A stretch of 5,303 nucleotides of DNA, from the NCBI GenBank assembly GCA_007124415.1, contig SLFE01000092.1:1-5303 (forward strand). The letters run 5' to 3'. The notes under the pieces are model-generated. The model did no database searches and was not told where the DNA came from. It saw only the letters and a program-made list of their open reading frames with translations. This DNA comes from Waddliaceae bacterium. Lineage in GTDB: Bacteria > Chlamydiota > Chlamydiia > Chlamydiales > SLFE01. Made by a program: the position numbers and the translations under genes. Within the stretch, counting starts at the first letter, position 1. The number at the start of each line of letters is the position of its first letter. Positions 1-5,303 of the stretch are shown here, piece by piece.

Positions 1-1588
1 TGCGATCCCGACGGGCGGGGTTGCGGCCGCTTTGGCGGCGGGAAATCCGGTGATTTTCAAACCGGCTCCCGAAGCGACTCTGATAGGATACGAGATTGCC
101 AAGGCTTTTTGGGACGCGGGCATCAGCAAAAAAGTTCTGCAGTTTGTTCCGTGCAAAGATGAGCCTGTCGGCAGCTACTTGATTCAAAATCCCTTGGTCA
201 AAAAAGTGATCCTCACCGGCGGCACCGAAACCGCGAAGCTCCTTTTAAGGCTTCGGCCCGGCCTCGACCTTTGCGCCGAGACGGGAGGTAAAAATTCCAT
301 TATCGTGACCTCCATGGCCGATCGGGATTTGGCCATCAAAGATATTGTTCACTCCGCCTTCAGCCACGCAGGACAAAAGTGCAGCGCCTGCAGCCTCCTG
401 ATTTTGGAAAAGGATGTTTATCAGGACAAACATTTTCTCCAGCAGCTTGCCGATGCCGCAAAAAGCTTGAAAGTCGGTTCGGCATGGGACTTGTCCACCA
501 AGCTGAACCCTTTGATCAATGTGCCGAATGAGACCTTGAAGAGCGGATTGACTACCTTGGAGCCGGGCGAGTCGTGGCTTCTCGAGCCGAAGCAGGATCC
601 CGAGAATCCCCGCCTTTGGTCCCCAGGTATTAAAATCGGCGTCAAGCCGGGGACTTACTCGCATCAAACCGAATTTTTCGGCCCTGTCCTCTCCATCATG
701 CGGGCCGAAAGCCTCGAGCAGGCCGTTCAAATCGCCAACGACGTTCCTTATGGACTGACCTCCGGATTGCAAACCCTCGATGAAAGGGAGCAAAAATTCT
801 GGCTGGAGAATATAGAGGCAGGAAACTGCTACATCAATCGCGGCATCACAGGGGCGATTGTTCGGCGTCAGCCCTTCGGCGGCTTTAAGGCCAGCTCGTT
901 CGGATCGGGGAACAAGGCCGGCGGACCCAATTATCTTATGTCGTTCATGACGCCCGAACAGACTGCCAACCCGGAGGATGCCGGAGCGGCCGAAGCCGTT
1001 AATGCCTCTTTAAGCTGCTATATGGAGAGCCGCCTTCAAGGGGATGCGCTCAAACTGTGGCACAGCAGCGTGGGCAGCTATCTCCGCAGTTGGAATGCCG
1101 TATTTTCAAAAGATCACGATCCGTCGGCCATACTCGGACAGGATAACATTTTACGCTATGTTCCCAGAAAGCTGGTTGTCCTTAGAGTCGGGGAAAATGA
1201 CGAGGAGCTCGATATTTTCCGCGTTGCCGCCGCCGCGCAAATCTGCGGAACGCCTTTGGAACTAAGCTACGGCTTCGACCGGTTCGACGAGACCGCCTCC
1301 CTCGACTGGTGGAAACAGATTTCAGGAATCAAAATCATTAAAGAAACCGACGAAGATTTGATCAAAAGGCTCGCCGATCTGCCCGAAAAGAGAATCCGGC
1401 TTCTTTCGCCGCCCTCTGAAGCGCTTGCCAAGGGTTTTGCCGATGCGGCGTGCTCGCTTTTGAGCGCGCCCGTGATGGCCAGCGGCCGCGTCGAGCTTTT
1501 GAATTATCTTCGCGAAATGAGTATCAGCTACGATTATCACCGTTATGGAAACATTGCTTACAAAGATGCCTCAAAAAGACAGCCTTAA
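1..1588 (+). CDS. putA: PutA-type proline dehydrogenase / L-glutamate gamma-semialdehyde dehydrogenase, C-terminal part (5' end outside window)
   Basis: The frame is open from base 2, so the gene starts upstream of the window and the TTG at 32 is an internal leucine codon. The visible part carries the aldehyde dehydrogenase half, which oxidises glutamate semialdehyde (from P5C) to glutamate with NAD+ in the last step of proline catabolism. Motifs seen: AIPTGGVAAALAAGN and FKPAPEA (cofactor-binding region, 2-85), LTGGTETA (from 212), AETGGKNS with the general-base Glu at 278-280, GQKCS with the catalytic Cys at 380-382, EFFGPVL (671-691), and PFGGF...SGNKAGGPNYL (to about 937), which is typical of the PutA/P5C dehydrogenase branch. 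About 200 residues follow the domain and end in a GRVELLNYLRE...YHRYGN block (1484-1552). This resembles the C-terminal domain of the longer PutA types. The N-terminal proline dehydrogenase half would lie upstream, so bifunctionality is inferred. A stand-alone P5C dehydrogenase is less likely given the extension. The last 44 bases overlap the helicase gene. Confidence 0.9.
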   Translation, partial: AIPTGGVAAALAAGNPVIFKPAPEATLIGYEIAKAFWDAGISKKVLQFVPCKDEPVGSYLIQNPLVKKVILTGGTETAKLLLRLRPGLDLCAETGGKNSIIVTSMADRDLAIKDIVHSAFSHAGQKCSACSLLILEKDVYQDKHFLQQLADAAKSLKVGSAWDLSTKLNPLINVPNETLKSGLTTLEPGESWLLEPKQDPENPRLWSPGIKIGVKPGTYSHQTEFFGPVLSIMRAESLEQAVQIANDVPYGLTSGLQTLDEREQKFWLENIEAGNCYINRGITGAIVRRQPFGGFKASSFGSGNKAGGPNYLMSFMTPEQTANPEDAGAAEAVNASLSCYMESRLQGDALKLWHSSVGSYLRSWNAVFSKDHDPSAILGQDNILRYVPRKLVVLRVGENDEELDIFRVAAAAQICGTPLELSYGFDRFDETASLDWWKQISGIKIIKETDEDLIKRLADLPEKRIRLLSPPSEALAKGFADAACSLLSAPVMASGRVELLNYLREMSISYDYHRYGNIAYKDASKRQP

Positions 1589-3503
1589 TCCGGATCAAAC
1601 CGAAGCCGTCCGCCACCTCGAAGGCCCTCTCCTCGTTTTAGCCGGCGCCGGTTCGGGCAAGACCAGAGTCGTTACAAGGCGCATCGTCCACTTGCTTGAA
1701 AACGGCGTTGCGGCCCATCAGATTTTGGGGCTGACCTTTACGAATAAAGCGGCCGGCGAGATGACCGAACGGGTCCGGCAGGCCACGTCGGCCAATGTGC
1801 TTATCAGCACCTTTCACAGCTTGGGCGCCCGCATATTAAGAGAATCCATACACAATCTCGGCTACTCCCAAAGCTTTGCCATATATGACGAGGAAGACTC
1901 GGGAAAGCTCCTCAGAAGCTGCCTTGAACAGATCGATTTTCCCGACAGGAAAAAGGCGGTCAAAGCCTTCCGCAACCTCATATCCCGAGCGAAGAACGCC
2001 ATGGAAGGGCCGTTGGACCTGGATCCGAATGAATTTCAAACGACAACTTTAAAAAAGTTTCCCGAGGCCTATGCCCTCTACCAGGCCAGGCTGAAAGAGT
2101 CCAACGCCGTCGATTTCGACGACCTTCTTTTTCTCCCCGTAAAATTGTTCAGGGACAATCCCGAGATTCTTAAAGTTTATCAATCCCGCTGGAAATACCT
2201 TCTTGTCGATGAATATCAGGACACCAACCACGCCCAATACGATCTGATCAAACTTTTGGCCGGGGAGAGGCAAAATCTGTTTGTTGTCGGCGACCCCGAC
2301 CAGTCCATTTACTCATGGCGGGGAGCGACGATACGCAATATCCTGAGTTTTGAAAAAGACTTTCCCGGCGCCAAAATCATACGTCTTGAACAGAACTACA
2401 GGAGCCGCGAAAATATTTTGGAAGCGGCCAACGCTTTGATCGCAAAGAACGAGGACCGCTATGAAAAAGATCTTTGGAGCGAAAGGGGAATCGGCGAAAA
2501 AATTCAGGTATTGAAGGCTCAAAGCGAAACTGAGGAGGCTGAATTTGTCTGCGATGAGATCAGAAGGCATCAGCTGTCGGGAAACTCGCTCGATGAGATC
2601 GTTGTCTTCTACAGAACGAATTTTCAATCCCGCGTTTTCGAGGATGCATTTCTTCATCAGAACATTCCATACGTTATTGTCGGCGGCATTTCTTTCTACC
2701 AGCGTCTTGAGGTCAAAGACATCCTCGCCTTCCTTCGCATGGTGCAGACAGGCACCGATTTTGTCGCTTTTATGCGGACGATCAATATCCCTAAGCGAGG
2801 GATCGGCCCCGCGACGATCGACAAGCTCCGCCTTGCCGCCGTCGGGGAAAATCTGCCCATTTTCGATTATTGCCGCGCCCTTGTCGGCGAGGAGCCGCTG
2901 CAGGAAAAAGTCCGCCTGAATAAAAAGCAGAAAGAGGGCCTTGCGGCCTACATTAAAATCATAGAAGAGCTCAGAAGCTGCGCGCAATCGGGATCGATAC
3001 GCGACCTTGTCATCGATACGATCGAGGCGACAAAATACGAAAGCGTGATCCGGGAAGATCCGGAAACCTACGACGACCGCCGCCAAAATATATTGGAGCT
3101 GGCCTCCACGGCTGCCGAGTGGGAGCAAAAAGTCAAAGATCCGAATTTAACCGACTTCCTTTCCGAGCTGACCCTCAAGTCATCGCTCGATCAGCAGGAC
3201 CTCACCCAAGAGAGGGTCAAACTCATGACGCTTCACAACGGCAAGGGGCTTGAATTCGACATCGTCTTCCTGGTTGGTCTTGAAGAAGACCTCTTTCCCC
3301 ACATCAACTCCAAAGATTCCCAGGAAAAGATTGAAGAAGAGCGCCGCCTCTGCTACGTCGGGATGACCCGGGCCAAAGAGCAGCTCTACATGACCCGCGC
3401 GAAATTCCGCTACATGTGGGGCATGCTTCGCCAGATGCACCCCAGCCGCTTCCTCCATGAGATCCCTCCGAAGTTTTTAAAAGATATAGACCGGGGGGCT
3501 TAA
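1545..3503 (+). CDS. uvrD: UvrD/PcrA/Rep-family superfamily 1A ATP-dependent 3'-5' DNA helicase
   Basis: A complete 652-residue helicase with all the SF1A motifs in order: the Q-motif region LNPDQTEAV (14-22), Walker A AGAGSGKT (33-40), motif Ia LTFTNKAAGEM (63-73), Walker B LLVDEYQDTN (219-228), motif III VVGDPDQSIYSWRGA (247-261), motif IV LEQNYRS (281-287), motif V LMTLHNGKGLEF (560-571) followed by EEDLFPH, and motif VI EERRLCYVGMTRAKEQL (598-614). Family members unwind DNA 3'-5' in nucleotide excision repair, mismatch repair or replication restart. At 652 residues it is Rep-sized and shorter than typical UvrD/PcrA (about 720-740). It ends about 40 residues after motif VI, so the C-terminal Tudor-like RNA-polymerase-binding region of PcrA/UvrD appears to be absent. 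UvrD, PcrA and Rep cannot be told apart with confidence here. The start at 1545 overlaps putA by 44 bp and has no clear ribosome binding site. ATG at 1566 is an alternative, with a distant GGAAA at 1547-1551. Either start implies coupling to putA translation. Confidence 0.95.
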   Translation: METLLTKMPQKDSLNPDQTEAVRHLEGPLLVLAGAGSGKTRVVTRRIVHLLENGVAAHQILGLTFTNKAAGEMTERVRQATSANVLISTFHSLGARILRESIHNLGYSQSFAIYDEEDSGKLLRSCLEQIDFPDRKKAVKAFRNLISRAKNAMEGPLDLDPNEFQTTTLKKFPEAYALYQARLKESNAVDFDDLLFLPVKLFRDNPEILKVYQSRWKYLLVDEYQDTNHAQYDLIKLLAGERQNLFVVGDPDQSIYSWRGATIRNILSFEKDFPGAKIIRLEQNYRSRENILEAANALIAKNEDRYEKDLWSERGIGEKIQVLKAQSETEEAEFVCDEIRRHQLSGNSLDEIVVFYRTNFQSRVFEDAFLHQNIPYVIVGGISFYQRLEVKDILAFLRMVQTGTDFVAFMRTINIPKRGIGPATIDKLRLAAVGENLPIFDYCRALVGEEPLQEKVRLNKKQKEGLAAYIKIIEELRSCAQSGSIRDLVIDTIEATKYESVIREDPETYDDRRQNILELASTAAEWEQKVKDPNLTDFLSELTLKSSLDQQDLTQERVKLMTLHNGKGLEFDIVFLVGLEEDLFPHINSKDSQEKIEEERRLCYVGMTRAKEQLYMTRAKFRYMWGMLRQMHPSRFLHEIPPKFLKDIDRGA

Positions 3504-3531
3504 CTGCTGGCGGAGAAGATTGCCAACCGGA

Positions 3532-4911
3532 TTATGACTCTTGAGCATTTCTGAGATCAATGAGGGTGCATAGGTGAGCAACCTGTTTTTTTGCCTCATC
3601 GGACATGGTTTCCGAATATTTTTCAATTTCATCCAAGGTCAATTTATATTTACGCCTTTGTGTGGGAAGACTACGCAAATGTTCAGTTAATTTATCGGCA
3701 TAAGAATCGAGAGGGTCATCCGCATCCAGCTTTTCAGGATGTTTTTTGGCAAAATTTCTGGCTAACTTTGAGAACCGTTTTTCCTGGGGAAGGTAACGTG
3801 ATTCCAGCCAATTCATAATATTATCCTGCTGATCCATAAAATCATTAATTGCCTTGCTATTGATTTTGGATAAAAACATTGTCATTTTTTCATTGATGTC
3901 AGTCGTGTTGTCTATTTCTTCTAAATTACTCAGCAATGATTTGCTGATTTTACGATGATTTTCGAGAATGTCTATTGCTTCCTTAAGATATTTCTTGTCG
4001 TTTCTGCCAAACCTGCCTTTCATGCCTCGGAGGTCTTGGATAAGATTGTTCAAAGTTTCATTGAACTGGTCCTCAGATTCCTTAATACTATTAATCACAT
4101 TTTTGATCTTTATGTCGGGAGTTCCATCAAACGGCTGTTTAACCGATATATCGCGTCTGGCATCGACTTCTTTTTTCAGATCTTTTAGAAAATTTGTCTT
4201 TAATTGATCTATCTTGTTCTTAAATTCCGGGTCAGCATTATTTTTTGCGACATAATTGCTCACAATGGTTTGGATGGAGTTCAGTGACTTTGTAATGGAT
4301 CTTAGTGCTTTGTTCTCCTGAATTTTGTCTCCATTGAGAATCAATTCCGATTTTTCAATAATATTTTTCGCATCTGCTTTTATTTTGTAAGCTAGTTCAT
4401 CGGCGGGGTTTTTTTCGGCAGTAGAATCATAAATATCTGTATAGTAAGTGTTCAATGTCCCGCTGAGCCCCTGCAGTAAATCTTTAATTTCAAGACTTTC
4501 TGCCTTTTCCGCCGCATCCGCAAAGGCCTCCGGTTGTGATAGGCTCAAATCTTTTTTTGCCTGGGCTAGCTTCACTTGCGGATCCATAGGTTTGATTTCA
4601 GACTCTGCCATTATCTTTTTTGGGACTTCAAGATCCTTTAAAACCTGATCGATGTTTTCGCGATTGATGTTGATTTTTTGGCGCCTTACCGGCTGATCGG
4701 CTTTTTCCTTCCCTTTATCCTTTACCGGAGTTTGCTTTTTTGGCAGTCCAAGATCTTGTAAAACCTGATCGATGTTTTCGCGGTTGATATTGGTTTTCCT
4801 GCTTATTGTTGAAATCTTTTTCGCAAGTTCGAGTTGCTTGCTTTTAACCCCTGATTGTGCCCTAATCTCGTCTGACAGTTTTTTAGAAGGATTAGATATG
4901 AATTGACGCAA
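3532..4911 (-). CDS. Uncharacterised lysine-rich helical protein with a duplicated NINRENIDQVL motif (TTG start; 5' end lies in a palindrome)
   Basis: I do not recognise this protein. It has 459 residues and is rich in Lys, Asp, Glu, Asn and Ile, with one Cys and one Trp. I see no signal peptide and no membrane segment. Most of residues 110-459 looks helical and coiled-coil-like, for example around 170-250, 265-295 and 305-350, so it is probably a soluble cytoplasmic or secreted scaffold-like protein. Residues 41-59 and 81-99 are near-identical copies (16 of 19) of one motif ending in PKK, joined by a basic Lys/Arg-rich linker. The coding sequence is much more A+T-rich than putA and uvrD, which suggests a different origin. 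The TTG at 4911 only marks the longest open frame and has no Shine-Dalgarno sequence. A good AAGGA-ATG at 4956 is in frame but is stopped by TAA at 4927-4929. The gene may thus be 5'-interrupted, or the TTG may be a weak or reinitiation start. It runs convergently to uvrD with a 28-bp gap. Secreted effector is one speculative role, with no direct evidence. Confidence 0.7.
   Translation of the reverse strand: MRQFISNPSKKLSDEIRAQSGVKSKQLELAKKISTISRKTNINRENIDQVLQDLGLPKKQTPVKDKGKEKADQPVRRQKININRENIDQVLKDLEVPKKIMAESEIKPMDPQVKLAQAKKDLSLSQPEAFADAAEKAESLEIKDLLQGLSGTLNTYYTDIYDSTAEKNPADELAYKIKADAKNIIEKSELILNGDKIQENKALRSITKSLNSIQTIVSNYVAKNNADPEFKNKIDQLKTNFLKDLKKEVDARRDISVKQPFDGTPDIKIKNVINSIKESEDQFNETLNNLIQDLRGMKGRFGRNDKKYLKEAIDILENHRKISKSLLSNLEEIDNTTDINEKMTMFLSKINSKAINDFMDQQDNIMNWLESRYLPQEKRFSKLARNFAKKHPEKLDADDPLDSYADKLTEHLRSLPTQRRKYKLTLDEIEKYSETMSDEAKKQVAHLCTLIDLRNAQES
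4611..4800 (-). repeat. Two direct repeat units of about 70 bp, offset exactly 120 bp, inside the orphan gene
   Basis: Bases 4611-4680 and 4731-4800 match at 57 of 70 positions without gaps. They share an uninterrupted 24-base identical stretch (4639-4662 and 4759-4782). The 120-base period keeps the reading frame and produces the two NINRENIDQVL motifs 40 residues apart. The roughly 50-base spacer (4681-4730) encodes a basic linker and is not obviously repeated. A past in-frame internal duplication of about 120 bp followed by divergence explains the pattern. The motif part is better conserved than the linker, which suggests selection on the motif. Confidence 0.9.
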
Positions 4912-4991
4912 CGAAGCTAGAGCTCTTTAGAGCTTTAGCGAGGAGCGTCGGTTCATAGATGATCCTTATAAAAATCTGTCAGACGACATGA
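4863..4991. repeat. Large imperfect palindrome (inverted repeat arms of about 60 nt), MITE-like or structured leader
   Basis: The two arms pair around a dyad at about 4927. Read inward from 4868 and from 4986, each begins TCGTCTGACAG, and 36 of the first 46 positions agree. After a one-base offset, the inner 11 bases agree at 10 positions (4916-4926 against 4929-4939), closing in a 2-base turn. Both arms carry the same AAGGAT...TATGAA...GACGC pattern, so an SD-ATG pair faces inward on each strand. The left arm encodes about the first 16 codons of the orphan gene. The right arm ends 9 bases before the stop codon of the transposase remnant. Arm length and palindromic form fit a miniature inverted-repeat element or paired insertion-sequence ends. 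A folded mRNA leader is the alternative. I found no convincing target-site duplication. Confidence 0.8.
4927..4967 (-). other. Ribosome binding site, ATG and 9-codon mini-ORF ahead of, and in frame with, the orphan gene
   Basis: On the minus strand AAGGA (4967-4963) sits 6 bases before ATG (4956-4954). The frame reads MNRRSSLKL and then TAA (4929-4927). Reading on in the same frame gives RALAS, then the TTG at 4911, and the orphan protein without a break. The site is either the original start of the gene with a nonsense codon at position 10, a leader peptide that allows reinitiation at TTG, or an accident of the palindrome, whose two arms share this SD-ATG pattern. The TAA falls at the dyad centre. 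Confidence 0.55.
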
Positions 4992-4999
4992 TTTGAGCT

Positions 5000-5303
5000 T
5001 TAAAGGAGCGTAAACATGTACGCCAAGATCAAAAATATTACTTTCAAACAAAAACCTCTCTCACACCGTACTTTAATCTGATGAGGCATCCTGCTGACAA
5101 TGCTACTAAAAACAGTTTCGATTTGATTTCTAAATTTTTTTGATCAGCTCATTTTTCTCAGAAGAGTGTTGTCGTTTGCGGGGCGATTTTCGTTTAGGAA
5201 TTAAATGTATTTCCTTTAACTGAAGCAGCATGTCCTCCATAGAATAGCTCGTATATGCACGATCTCCGAGCAGTTTTGAACCCGCCGACATATTCAAGTC
5301 GAA
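5000..5303 (-). pseudogene. DDE transposase C-terminal fragment (IS4/IS5/IS982-like), frameshifted; continues past the right edge
   Basis: The minus strand from 5303 encodes ...GSKLLGDRAYTSYSMEDMLL..., then a basic stretch, and stops at TAG (5130-5132). Skipping one A of an A7 run (T7 on the plus strand, 5135-5141) continues the protein as LIKKFRNQIETVFS... to LKVIFLILAYMFTLL and TAA at 5000-5002. The Asp of GDRAY (5262-5264) and the Glu of QIETVFS (5117-5119) fit the second and third catalytic residues of a DDE transposase, with 47 residues between them. The hydrophobic LILAY tail is typical of this group. The family is given only broadly because the N-terminal part lies outside the window. 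With the single-base shift the gene is probably dead unless slippage on the A run restores the frame. Its 3' end lies 9 bp from the palindrome, so the palindrome may belong to the same or a related element. Confidence 0.8.

Noticed and set aside
2313..3128. Long minus-strand open frame (271 codons) opposite the helicase gene
   Set aside because: It is opposite conserved helicase motifs, has no recognisable domain, and is expected as a shadow of a G+C-rich coding sequence.
3504..3531. Intrinsic terminator between the convergent genes
   Set aside because: Only a weak TGGC/GCCA pairing is visible, and there is no T-run on either strand, so no terminator is called.
3591..4648. Several short plus-strand open frames of 66-79 codons
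   Set aside because: They are antisense to the orphan gene, show no motif or ribosome binding site, and have compositions typical of reversed Lys/Glu-rich coding sequence.
4916..4939. The inner hairpin as a rho-independent terminator of the transposase gene
   Set aside because: The stem is A+T-rich and neither side is followed by a run of T, so it is better read as the core of the larger palindrome.
4965..4970. TATAAG as a -10 promoter box for the orphan gene
   Set aside because: No acceptable -35 element lies 16-18 bases upstream, and the bases overlap the ribosome binding site, so there is no support for a promoter.
4852..4993. TGATT on both sides of the palindrome as a target-site duplication
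   Set aside because: The five-base match does not sit at the arm ends on the left side and is too short to exceed chance in A+T-rich sequence.
5003..5081. Plus-strand mini-ORF with a strong AAAGGAG and ATG at 5016 (21 codons)
   Set aside because: It lies wholly antisense to the transposase C-terminus, whose codons explain the sequence. The purine-rich stretch is the complement of the codons for TLL and the stop.
5130..5145. Programmed -1 frameshifting on the A-rich site of the transposase
   Set aside because: The downstream frame needs a +1 (or -2) shift, so the -1 slippage usual for insertion sequences would not join the two parts.

Overview
The window reads as a bacterial chromosome segment with two parts of different character. 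From base 1 to about 3505 there are two conserved plus-strand housekeeping or metabolic genes of moderate to high G+C. Spot counts of 60-base rows give 62% at 1201, 47% at 3121 and 60% at 3361. From about 3532 to the right edge everything codes on the minus strand and is A+T-rich (35% and 32% G+C in the rows at 4141 and 4201). This part holds an unrecognised helical protein, a large palindrome and the tail of an insertion-sequence transposase. It looks like an accessory or acquired segment.

Left part: the window opens inside a putA-type gene. It carries the second half of the aldehyde dehydrogenase domain and a long C-terminal extension of the bifunctional proline dehydrogenase/glutamate-semialdehyde dehydrogenase. 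Its 3' end overlaps the start of a complete UvrD/PcrA/Rep-family superfamily 1A helicase, which suggests the two are co-transcribed. The helicase ends 28 bp from the stop codon of the convergent minus-strand gene, and no clear intrinsic terminator lies between them.

Right part: the gene at 3532-4911 encodes a 459-residue, lysine-rich, probably all-helical soluble protein with no family I recognise. It contains a 19-residue motif (NINRENIDQVL...PKK) twice, exactly 40 residues apart. Its 5' end lies inside an imperfect inverted repeat of about 125 bp (4863-4991). A well-placed ribosome binding site and ATG occur at 4956 in the same frame as the gene, but a TAA at the exact centre of the palindrome separates them from the gene body. 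The longest uninterrupted frame therefore has only a TTG start with no ribosome binding site. Nine bases beyond the palindrome lies the C-terminal third of a DDE transposase, frameshifted at an A7 run.

Organism: nothing here is diagnostic. The short UvrD without a long C-terminal extension, a PutA-type enzyme and a small DDE transposase would fit an environmental, amoeba-associated chlamydia-like bacterium of fairly high G+C, but this is a low-confidence inference.

The part most likely to be new is the orphan repeat-containing protein together with the palindrome that forms its translation start region. The likeliest explanation is a small mobile inverted-repeat element that has replaced or interrupted the gene's original 5' end. 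A structured leader is the alternative.
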